Shown one piece after another: positions 52,301-64,000 of a stretch of 64,000 bases of DNA. Position numbers and translations under genes: made by a program. The notes under the pieces were generated by a model. The model was not told the DNA's origin and made no database searches. It saw only the letters and a program-made list of their open reading frames with translations. Position 1 is the stretch's first letter. Each line of letters begins with the position of its first letter. The stretch is from Caprella mutica (lineage: Eukaryota; Arthropoda; Malacostraca; Amphipoda; Caprellidae): NCBI GenBank assembly GCA_947561585.1, contig CANNZV010000420.1, positions 124,001 through 188,000 of the forward strand. The letters run 5' to 3'.

Positions 52301-55300
52301 TCAGAAGATTATGTATGAGGTTTGGACTGAAAAAAAAGGAGAATGTGGTGGGCTGTAGTAAACTGGTTGGAAATGGTATAGTTAGGTCTAATGTTGGAAT
52401 CTACATCCTGTATCGATATTAAAGATTAAAATTAATGTATTAAAGAACCAGATATTATTCGTAACGAAACTATTTGAAATCAAATAAGAATTTCTGTTGT
52501 ATAAATAAATTTAGAAAATTAACATATATCATAGTGATATATAATTCAAACGAGAGCATATAGAATTCAATTGTTCGTATAACTAGACAAAGTAATAAAA
52601 CATAAGTAATAAAACAGTAAATTCAAGCTCTCCTTTAAAAATATAAACCTGTTTCGGGTATAGAAAACTATATTCCATCTACATATTCTTAGAGGAGAAC
52701 CTCAAATTCTGAAATGTTCTAGAATTCACTTGTTATGCATTCGAGAAGTAAGACAAAAAGAAGGTAATTTCAAACCAGAAACAGTAAATAGATCGACAAA
52801 AGAAATAATATGAAAGAAAAGGAGAAGAATGGAGATAAGAACGATAACTGGTTTGAGTTTGAAAAATAATGAGAAAACTAGTCACAAAGTATTATATGAA
52901 AATGGATATGAAATAATCACCAGCTTCTTTTTAGAAAATTATGTATGAGGTTTGGACTGAAAAAAAATGAGATTGTGGTGGGCTGCAGTACACTGGTTGG
53001 AAATATTATAGTTAGGTCTAGTGTTGGAATCTACAACCTGTATCGATATTAAAGATTGAAAATACTGTATTAAAGAACCAGATATTATTCGTAACGAAAC
53101 TATTTGAAATCAAATAAGAATTTTCTGTTGTATAAATAAATTTAGAAAATTAACATATATCATAGTGATATATAATTCAAACAAGAGCATATAGAATTCA
53201 ATTGTTCGTATAACTAGACAAAGTAATAAAACATAAGTAATAAAAAAGTAAATTCAAGCTCTCCTTTAAAAATATAGATCTGTCTCGGGTTTAGACAACT
53301 ATATTCCATCTACTTATTCTTAGAGGAGAACCTCAAATTCTGAAATGTTCTAGAATTCATTTATTATGCATTCGTAGAAGTAAGACAAAAAGAAGGTAAT
53401 TACAAACGAGATACAGTAAATAGATTGACAAAAGAAATAATATGAAAGAAAAGAAGAAGAACGGAGATAAGAACGATAACCGGTTGGAGTTTGAAAAATA
53501 ACAAAAAAATTGGTCACAAAGTATTATATGAAAATGGATATGAAATAATCACCAGCTTCTTTTTAGAAGATTATGTATGAGGTTTGGACTGAAAAAAAAT
53601 GAGATTGTGGTGGGCTGTAGTACACTGGTTGGAAATGGTATAGTTAGGTCTAATGTTGAAATCTACATCCTGTATCGATATTAAAGATTGAAAATACTGT
53701 ATTAAAGAACCAGATATTATTAGTAACGAAACTATTTGAAATCAAATGAGAATTTGCTGTTGTATAAATAAATTTAGAAAATTAACATATATCATAGTGA
53801 TATATAATTCAAACGAGAGCATATAGAATTCAACTGTTCGTATAACTAGACAAAGTAATAAAAGATAAGAAATAAAACAGTAAATTCAAGCTCTCCTATA
53901 AAAATATAAATCTGTCTCGGGTTTAGACACCTATATTCTATCTACTTATTCCTAAAGGTGAACCTCAAATTCTGAAATGTTCTAGAATTCACTCATTATG
54001 CATTCGTAGAAGTAAAACAAAGAGAAGGTAATTACAAACCAGATACAGTAAATAGATTGACAAAAGAAATAATATGAAATAAAAGAAGAAGAATGGAGAT
54101 AAGAACGATATCCGGTTGGAGTTTGAAAAATAACGTAAAAACTGGTCACAAAGTATATATGAAAATGGATATGAAATAATCACCAGCTTCTTTTCAGAAG
54201 ATTATGTATGAGGTTTGGACTGAAAAAAAAGGAGAATGTGGTGGGCTGTAGTAAACTGGTTGGAAATGGTATAGTTAGGTCTAATGTTGGAATCTACATC
54301 CTGTATCGATATTAAAGATTAAAATTAATGTATTAAAGAACCAGATATTATTCATAACGAAACTATTTAAAATCAAATAAGAATTTCTGTTGTATAAATA
54401 AATTTAGAAAATTCACATATATCATAGTGATATATAATTCAAACAAGAGCATATAGAATTCAATTGTTCGTATAACTAGACAAAGTAATAAAACATAAGT
54501 AATAAAACAGTAAATTCAAGCTCTCCTTTAAAAATATAAATCTGTTTCGGGTTTAGAAAACTATATTCCATCTACTTATTCTTAGAGGAGAACCTCAAAT
54601 TCTGAAATGTTCTAGAATTAACTTATTATGCATTCGTAGAAGTAAGACAAAGAGAAGGTAATTACAAACCAGATACAGTAAATAGATTGACAAAAGAAAT
54701 AATATGAAAGAAAAGAAGAAGAACGGAGATAAGAACGATAACCGGTTGGAGTTTGAAAAATAACGAAAAAATTGGTCACAAAGTATTATATGAAAATGGA
54801 TATGAAATAATCACCAGCTTCTTTTCAGAAGATTATGTATGAGGTTTGGACTGAAAAAAAATGAGATTGTGGTGGGCTGTAGTACACTGGTTGAAACGGT
54901 ATAGTTAGGTCTAATGTTGAAATCTACATCCTGTATCGATATTAAAGATTGAAAATACTGTATTAATGAACCAGATATTATTCGTAACGAAACTATTTGA
55001 AATCAAATAAGAATTTTCTGTTGTATAAATAAATTTAGAAAATTAACATATATCATAGTGATATATAATTCAAACAAGAGCATATAGAATTCAATTGTTC
55101 GTATAACTAGACAAAGTAATAAAACATAAGTAATAAAACAGTAAATTCAAGCTCTCCTTTAAAAATATAGATCTGTCTCGGGTTTAGACAACTATATTCC
55201 ATCTACTTATTCTTAGAGGAGAACCTCAAATTCTGAAATGTTTTAGAATTCATTTATTATGCATTCGTAGAAGTAAGACAAAGAGAAGGTAATTACAAAC

Positions 55301-55383
55301 GAGATACAGTAAATAGATTGACAAAAGAAATAATATGAAAGAAAAGAAGAAGAACGGAGATAAGAACGATAACCGGTTGGAGT

Positions 55384-55581
55384 TTGAAAAATAACGAAAA
55401 AATTGGTCACAAAGTATTATATGAAAATGGATATGAAATAATCACCAGCTTCTTTTTAGAAGATTATGTACATATGAGGTTTGGACTGAAAAAAAATGAG
55501 ATTGTGGTGGGCTGTAGTACACTGGTTGGAAATGGTATAGTTAGGTCTAATGTTGAAATCTACATCCTGTATCGATATTAA
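55384..55581 (+). other. Longest open frame in a satellite monomer (65 codons), probably not a gene
   Basis: This copy carries TACATATGAGG where most monomers have TATGAGG. The four extra bases keep a frame open from about 55340 to the TAA at 55579-55581. There is no ATG at the 5' end (the frame opens at TTG; the first ATG is internal at 55472). The other TACATATG copies (about 25071, 34540, 57997) close shortly afterwards because of A-run or substitution differences. I recognise no domain. Chance or a decayed relic are the options. Confidence 0.15.
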
Positions 55582-58500
55582 AGATTGAAAATACTGTATT
55601 AAAGAACCAGATATTATCCGTAACGAAACTATTTGAAATCAAATGAGAATTTGCTGTTGTATAAATAAATTTAGAAAATTAACATATATCATAGTGATAT
55701 ATAATTCAAACGAGAGCATATAGAATTCAACTGTTCGTATAACTAGACAAAGTAATAAAAGATAAGAAATAAATCAGTAAATTCAAGCTCTCCTATAAAA
55801 ATATAAATCTGTCTCGGGTTTAGATACCTATATTCTATCTACTTATTCTTAAAGGAGAACCTCAAATTCTGAAATGTTCTAGAATTCACTCATTATGCAT
55901 TCGTAGAAGTAAGACAAAGAGAAGGTAATTACAAACCAGATACAGTAAATAGATTAACAAAAGAAATAATATGAAATAAAAGAAGAAGAATGGAGATAAG
56001 AACGATATCCGGTTGGAGTTTGAAAAATAACGTAGAAACTGGTCACAAAGTATATATGAAAATGGATATGAAATAATCACCAGCTTCTTTTCAGAAGATT
56101 ATGTATGAGGTTTGGACTGAAAAAAAAGGAGAATGTGGTGGGCTGTAGTAAACTGGTTGGAAATGGTATAGTTAGGTCTAATGTTGGAATCTACATCCTG
56201 TATCGATATTAAAGATTAAAATTAATGTATTAAAGAACCAGATATTATTCGTAACGAAACTATTTGAAATCAAATAAGAATTTCTGTTGTATAAATAAAT
56301 TTAGAAAATTAACATATATCATAGTGATATATAATTCAAACGAGAGCATATAGAATTCAATTGTTCGTATAACTAGACAAAGTAATAAAACATAAGTAAT
56401 AAAACAGTAAATTCAAGCTCTCCTTTAAAAATATAAATCTGTTTCGGGTATAGAAAACTATATTCCATCTACTTATTCTTAGAGGAGAACCTCAAATTCT
56501 GAAATGTTCTAGAATTAACTTATTATGCATTCGTAGAAGTAAGACAAAGAGAAGGTAATTACAAACCAGATACAGTAAATAGATTGACAAAAGAAATAAT
56601 ATGAAAGAAAAGAAGAAGAACGGAGATAAGAACGATAACCGGTTGGAGTTTGAAAAATAACGAAAAAATTGGTCACTAAGTATTATATGAAAATGGATAT
56701 GAAATAATCACCAGCTTCTTCTTAGAAGATTATGTATGAGGTTTGGACTGAAAAAAAATGAGATTGTGGTGGGCTGTAGTACACTGGTTGAAACGGTATA
56801 GTTAGGTCTAATGTTGAAATCTACATCCTGTATCGATATTTAAGATTGAAAATACTGTATTAAAGAACCAGATATTATTCGTAACGAAACTATTGGAAAT
56901 CAAATGAGAATTTGCTATTGCATAAATAAATTTAGAAAATTAACATATATCATAGTGATATATAATTCAAACGAGAGCATATAGAATTCAATTGTTCGTA
57001 TAACTAGACAAAGTAATAAAAGATAAGTAATAAAACAGTAAATTCAAGCTCTCCTATAAAAATATAAATCTGTCTCGGGTTTAGACACCTATATTCCATC
57101 TACATATTCTTAGAGGAGAACCTCAAATTCTGAAATGTTCTAGAATTCACTTGTTATGCATTCGTAGAAGTAAGACAAAAAGAAGGTAATTTCAAACCAG
57201 AAACAGTAAATAGATTGACAAAAGAAATAATATGAAAGAAAAGAAGAAGAACGGAGATAAGAACGATAACCGGTTGGAGTTTGAAAAATAACGAAAAAAT
57301 TGGTCACAAAGTATTATATGAAAATGGATATGAAATAATCACCAGCTTCTTTTCAGAAGATTATGTATGAGGTTTGGACTGATAAAAAATGAGATTGTGG
57401 TGGGCTGTAGTACACTGGTTGAAACGGTATAGTTAGGTCTAATGTTGAAATCTACATCCTGTATCGATATTAAAGATTGAAAATACTGTATTAAAGAACC
57501 AGATATTATTCGTAACGAAACTATTTGAAATCACTTAAGAATTTTCTGTTGTATAAATAAATTTAGAAAATTAACATATATCATAGTGATATATAATTCA
57601 AACAAGAGCATATAGAATTCAATTGTTCGTATAACTAGACAAAGTAATAAAACATAAGTAATAAAACAGTAAATTCAAGCTCTCCTTTAAAAATATAGAT
57701 CTGTCTCGGGTTTAGACAACTATATTCCATCTACTTATTCTTAGAGGAGAACCTCAAATTCTGAAATGTTCTAGAATTCATTTATTATGCATTCGTAGAA
57801 GTAAGACAAAGAGAAGGTAATTACAAACGAGATACAGTAAATAGATTGACAAAAGAAATAATATGAAAGAAAAGAAGAAGAACGGAGATAAGAACGATAA
57901 CCGGTTGGAGTTTGAAAAATAACGAAAAAATTGGTCACAAAGTATTATATGAAAATGGATATGAAATAATCACCAGCTTCTTTTTAGAAGATTATGTACA
58001 TATGAGGTTTGGACTGAAAAAAATGAGATTTTTGTGGGCTGTAGTACACTGGTTGGAAATGGTATAGTTAGGTCTAATGTTGAAATCTACATCCTGTATC
58101 GATATTAAAGATTGAAAATACTGTATTAAAGAACCAGATATTATCCGTAACGAAACTATTTGAAATCAAATGAGAATTTGCTGTTGTATAAATAAATTTA
58201 GAAAATTAACATATATCATAGTGATATATAATTCAAACGAGAGCATATAGAATTCAACTGTTCGTATAACTAGACAAAGTAATAAAAGATAAGAAATAAA
58301 ACAGTAAATTCAAGCTCTCCTATAAAAATATAAATCTGTCTCGGGTTTAGATACCTATATTCTATCTACTTGGTCTTAAAGGAGAACCTCAAATTCTGAA
58401 ATGTTCTAGAATTCACTCATTATGCATTCGTTGAAGTAAGACAAAGAGAAGGTAATTACAAACCAGATACAGTAAATAGATTAACAAAAGAAATAATATG

Positions 58501-58737
58501 AAATAAAAGAAGAAGAATGGAGATAAGAACGATATCCGGTTGGAGTTTGAAAAATAACGTAGAAACTGGTCACAAAGTATATATGAAAATGGATATGAAA
58601 TAATCACCAGCTTCTTTTCAGAAGATTATGTATGAGGTTTGGACTGAAAAAAAAGGAGAATGTGGTGGGCTGTAGTAAACTGGTTGGAAATGGTATAGTT
58701 AGGTCTAATGTTGGAATCTACATCCTGTATCGATATT

Positions 58738-61700
58738 GAAGATTAAAATTAATGTATTAAAGAACCAGATATTATTCGTAACGAAACTATTTGAAATCAA
58801 ATAAGAATTTCTGTTGTATAAATAAATTTAGAAAATTAACATATATCATAGTGATATATAATTCAAACGAGAGCATATAGAATTCAATTGTTCGTATAAC
58901 TAGACAAAGTAATAAAACATAAGTAATAAAACAGTAAATTCAAGCTCTCCTTTAAAAATATAAATCTGTTTCGGGTATAGAAAACTATATTCCATCTACT
59001 TATTCTTAGAGGAGAACCTCAAATTCTGAAATGTTCTAGAATTAACTTAATATGCATTCGTAGAAGTAAGACAAAGAGAAGGTAATTACAAACCAGATAC
59101 AGTAAATAGATTGACAAAAGAAATAATATGAAAGAAAAGAAGAAGAACGGAGATAAGAACGATAACCGGTTGGAGTTTGAAAAATAACGAAAAAATTGGT
59201 CACTAAGTATTATATGAAAATGGATATGAAATAATCACCAGCTTCTTCTTAGAAGATTATGTATGAGGTTTGGACTGAAAAAAAATGAGATTGTGGTGGG
59301 CTGTAGTACACTGGTTGAAACGGTATAGTTAGGTCTAATGTTGAAATCTACATCCTGTATCGATATTTAAGATTGAAAATACTGTATTAAAGAACCAGAT
59401 ATTATTCGTAACGAAACTATTTGAAATCAAATGAGAATTTGCTATTGTATAAATAAATTTAGAAAATTAACATATATCATAGTGATATATAATTCAAACG
59501 AGAGCATATAGAATTCAATTGTTCGTATAACTAGACAAAGTAATAAAAGATAAGTAATAAAACAGTAAATTCAAGCTCTCCTATAAAAATATAAATCTGT
59601 CTCGGGTTTAGACACCTATATTCCATCTACATATTCTTAGAGGAGAACCTCAAATTCTGAAATGTTCTAGAATTCACTTGTTATGCATTCGTAGAAGTAA
59701 GACAAAAAGAAGGTAATTTCAAACCAGAAACAGTAAATAGATTGACAAAAGAAATAATATGAAAGAAAAGAAGAAGAACGGAGATAAGAACGATAACCGG
59801 TTGGAGTTTGAAAAATAACGAAAAAATTGGTCACAAAGTATTATATGAAAATGGATATGAAATAATCACCAGCTTCTTTTCAGAAGATTATGTATGAGGT
59901 TTGGACTGATAAAAAATGAGATTGTGGTGGGCTGTAGTACACTGGTTGAAACGGTATAGTTAGGTCTAATGTTGAAATCTACATCCTGTATCGATATTAA
60001 AGATTGAAAATACTGTATTAAAGAACCAGATATTATTCGTAACGAAACTATTTGAAATCAAATAAGAATTTTCTGTTGTATAAATAAATTTAGAAAATTA
60101 ACATATATCATAGTGATATATAATTCAAACGAGAGCATATAGAATTCAATTGTTCGTATAACTAGACAAAGTAATAAAACATAAGTAATAAAACAGTAAA
60201 TTCAAGCTCTCCTTTAAAAATATAAATCTGTTTCGGGTATAGAAAACTATATTCCATCTACTTATTCTTAGAGGAGAACCTCAAATTCTGAAATGTTCTA
60301 GAATTAACTTATTATGCATTCGTAGAAGTAAGACAAAGAGAAGGTAATTACAAACCAGATACAGTAAGTAGATTGACAAAAGAAATAATATGAAAGAAAA
60401 GAAGAAGAACGGAGATAAGAACGATAACCGGTTGGAGTTTGAAAAATAACGAAAAAATTGGTCACTAAGTATTATATGAAAATGGATATGAAATAATCAC
60501 CAGCTTCTTCTTAGAAGATTATGTATGAGGTTTGGACTGAAAAAAAATGAGATTGTGGTGGGCTGTAGTACACTGGTTGAAACGGTATAGTTAGGTCTAA
60601 TGTTGAAATCTACATCCTGTATCGATATTTAAGATTGAAAATACTGTATTAAAGAACCAGATATTATTCGTAACGAAACTATTTGAAATCAAATGAGAAT
60701 TTGCTATTGTATAAATAAATTTAGAAAATTAACATATATCATAGTGATATATAATTCAAACGAGAGCATATAGAATTCAATTGTTCGTATAACTAGACAA
60801 AGTAATAAAAGATAAGTAATAAAACAGTAAATTCAAGCTCTCCTATAAAAATATAAATCTGTCTCAGGTTTAGACACCTATATTCCATCTACATATTCTT
60901 AGAGGAGAACCTCAAATTCTGAAATGTTCTAGAATTCACTTGTTATGCATTCGAGAAGTAAGACAAAAAGAAGGTAATTTCAAACCAGAAACAGTAAATA
61001 GATCGACAAAAGAAATAATATGAAAGAAAAGGAGAAGAATGGAGATAAGAACGATATCCGGTTGGAGTTTGAAAAATAACGTAGAAACTGGTCACAAAGT
61101 ATATATGAAAATGGATATGAAATAATCACCAGCTTCTTTTCAGAAGATTATGTATGAGGTTTGGACTGAAAAAAAAAGGAGAATGTGGTGGGCTGTAGTA
61201 AACTGGTTGGAAATGGTATAGTTAGGTCTAATGTTGGAATCTACATCCTGTATCGATATTGAAGATTAAAATTAATGTATTAAAGAACCAGATATTATTC
61301 GTAACGAAACTATTTGAAATCAAATAAGAATTTCTGTTGTATAAATAAATTTAGAAAATTAACATATATCATAGTGATATATAATTCAAACGAGAGCATA
61401 TAGAATTCAATTGTTCGTATAACTAGACAAAGTAATAAAACATAAGTAATAAAACAGTAAATTCAAGCTCTCCTTTAAAAATATAAATCTGTTTCGGGTA
61501 TAGAAAACTATATTCCATCTACTTATTCTTAGAGGAGAACCTCAAATTCTGAAATGTTCTAGAATTAACTTAATATGCATTCGTAGAAGTAAGACAAAGA
61601 GAAGGTAATTACAAACCAGATACAGTAAATAGATTGACAAAAGAAATAATATGAAAGAAAAGAAGAAGAACGGAGATAAGAACAATAACCGGTTGGAGTT

Positions 61701-63782
61701 TGAAAAATAACGAAAAAATTGGTCACTAAGTATTATATGAAAATGGATATGAAATAATCACCAGCTTCTTCTTAGAAGATTATGTATGAGGTTTGGACTG
61801 AAAAAAAATGAGATTGTGGTGGGCTGTAGTACACTGGTTGAAACGGTATAGTTAGGTCTAATGTTGAAATCTACATCCTGTATCGATATTTAAGATTGAA
61901 AATACTGTATTAAAGAACCAGATATTATTCGTAACGAAACTATTTGAAATCAAATGAGAATTTGCTATTGTATAAATAAATTTAGAAAATTAACATATAT
62001 CATAGTGATATATAATTCAAACGAGAGCATATAGAATTCAATTGTTCGTATAACTAGACAAAGTAATAAAAGATAAGTAATAAAACAGTAAATTCAAGCT
62101 CTCCTATAAAAATATAAATCTGTCTCGGGTTTAGACACCTATATTCCATCTACATATTCTTAGAGGAGAACCTCAAATTCTGAAATGTTCTAGAATTCAC
62201 TTGTTATGCATTCGTAGAAGTAAGACAAAAAGAAGGTAATTTCAAACCAGAAACAGTAAATAGATTGACAAAAGAAATAATATGAAAGAAAAGAAGAAGA
62301 ACGGAGATAAGAACGATAACCGGTTGGAGTTTGAAAAATAACGAAAAAATTGGTCACAAAGTATTATATGAAAATGGATATGAAATAATCACCAGCTTCT
62401 TTTCAGAAGATTATGTATGAGGTTTGGACTGATAAAAAATGAGATTGTGGTGGGCTGTAGTACACTGGTTGAAACGGTATAGTTAGGTCTAATGTTGAAA
62501 TCTACATCCTGTATCGATATTAAAGATTGAAAATACTGTATTAAAGAACCAGATATTATTCGTAACGAAACTATTTGAAATCAAATAAGAATTTTCTGTT
62601 GTATAAATAAATTTAGAAAATTAACATATATCATAGTGATATATAATTCAAACGAGAGCATATAGAATTCAATTGTTCGTATAACTAGACAAAGTAATAA
62701 AACATAAGTAATAAAACAGTAAATTCAAGCTCTCCTTTAAAAATATAAATCTGTTTCGGGTATAGAAAACTATATTCCATCTACTTATTCTTAGAGGAGA
62801 ACCTCAAATTCTGAAATGTTCTAGAATTAACTTATTATGCATTCGTAGAAGTAAGACAAAGAGAAGGTAATTACAAACCAGATACAGTAAGTAGATTGAC
62901 AAAAGAAATAATATGAAAGAAAAGAAGAAGAACGGAGATAAGAACGATAACCGGTTGGAGTTTGAAAAATAACGAAAAAATTGGTCACTAAGTATTATAT
63001 GAAAATGGATATGAAATAATCACCAGCTTCTTCTTAGAAGATTATGTATGAGGTTTGGACTGAAAAAAAATGAGATTGTGGTGGGCTGTAGTACACTGGT
63101 TGAAACGGTATAGTTAGGTCTAATGTTGAAATCTACATCCTGTATCGATATTTAAGATTGAAAATACTGTATTAAAGAACCAGATATTATTCGTAACGAA
63201 ACTATTTGAAATCAAATGAGAATTTGCTATTGTATAAATAAATTTAGAAAATTAACATATATCATAGTGATATATAATTCAAACGAGAGCATATAGAATT
63301 CAATTGTTCGTATAACTAGACAAAGTAATAAAAGATAAGTAATAAAACAGTAAATTCAAGCTCTCCTATAAAAATATAAATCTGTCTCAGGTTTAGACAC
63401 CTATATTCCATCTACATATTCTTAGAGGAGAACCTCAAATTCTGAAATGTTCTAGAATTCACTTGTTATGCATTCGAGAAGTAAGACAAAAAGAAGGTAA
63501 TTTCAAACCAGAAACAGTAAATAGATCGACAAAAGAAATAATATGAAAGAAAAGGAGAAGAATGGAGATAAGAACGATATCCGGTTGGAGTTTGAAAAAT
63601 AACGTAGAAACTGGTCACAAAGTATATATGAAAATGGATATGAAATAATCACCAGCTTCTTTTCAGAAGATTATGTATGAGGTTTGGACTGAAAAAAAAG
63701 GAGAATGTGGTGGGCTGTAGTAAACTGGTTGGAAATGGTATAGTTAGGTCTAATGTTGGAATCTACATCCTGTATCGATATT
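58738..63782 (+). repeat. Four-monomer higher-order unit in two near-identical tandem copies
   Basis: Copies 58738-61260 (2523 bp) and 61261-63782 (2522 bp), with a third starting at 63783 and cut by the window end. Shared markers are CGATATTGAAG (58731, 61254, 63776), TTAACTTAATATGC, GACTGATAAAAAATG, CAGTAAGTAG and CTGTCTCAGG (60861/63383). Differences are very few (AACAATAACC near 61683, one extra A in the A-run near 61168). This is the most recently homogenised part of the window. Confidence 0.88.
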
Positions 63783-64000
63783 GAAGATTAAAATTAATGT
63801 ATTAAAGAACCAGATATTATTCGTAACGAAACTATTTGAAATCAAATAAGAATTTCTGTTGTATAAATAAATTTAGAAAATTAACATATATCATAGTGAT
63901 ATATAATTCAAACGAGAGCATATAGAATTCAATTGTTCGTATAACTAGACAAAGTAATAAAACATAAGTAATAAAACAGTAAATTCAAGCTCTCCTTTAA

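Larger units (their letters stand above)
40448..64000 (+). repeat. ~630-bp satellite array, right arm (about 37 monomers)
   Basis: Same monomer family, orientation and period as the left arm, resuming exactly at the interrupted monomer. The variant classes of the left arm recur. The last part (about 56-64 kb) is enriched in copies with GGGTATAGAAAAC, TTAACTTATTATGC and GAAACGGTATAG, so composition changes along the array. No gene or other insertion is present. Small private changes include GGTAGGTATAATTAGG near 51743 (short local duplication) and TTTTTGTGGG near 58029. Confidence 0.97.

Overview
The window is almost entirely one tandem satellite DNA array interrupted by a single DNA transposon. 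I see no cellular gene, tRNA, rRNA or CRISPR array. The satellite monomer is about 630 bp, strongly AT-rich, always in the same orientation, and present roughly 97 times (about 60 copies before the transposon, about 37 after). The host is a eukaryote. The transposon family, an arthropod-style initiator near its 5' exon and the AT-rich long-monomer satellite suggest an insect or other arthropod, but the sequence does not fix the species.

Layout: 1-37823 is satellite. 37824-40447 is a piggyBac-family element (37828-40443, 2616 bp) with its TTAA duplications. 40448-64000 is satellite again. The array is a patchwork of higher-order units of 2, 3, 4, 5 and about 15 monomers, duplicated at different times. 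Examples are a 5-monomer block at 6.6-12.9 kb, a 15-monomer spacing of 9469 bp linking 22.3-29.4 kb to 31.8-41.5 kb, and a nearly perfect 4-monomer unit at 58.7-63.8 kb. This is the pattern expected of ongoing unequal exchange or gene conversion.

The piggyBac element looks complete: matched terminal inverted repeats, TTAA on both sides, subterminal inverted repeats and an intact minus-strand transposase. The long open frame has no ATG at its 5' end. A small upstream exon with an ATG, a GTAAGT donor and a T-tract/CAG acceptor joins to it in frame and gives a predicted 591-residue protein. The array itself contains the unoccupied version of the insertion site at 42341, on a three-monomer duplicate of the flanking DNA, so the insertion can be dated relative to array duplications.

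The less expected signals are an extra TTAA at the right junction, second inward-facing copies of the transposon end motif, an Asn where I would place the first catalytic Asp, and a heat-shock-element-like block kept in essentially every satellite monomer. All alignments here were made by eye.
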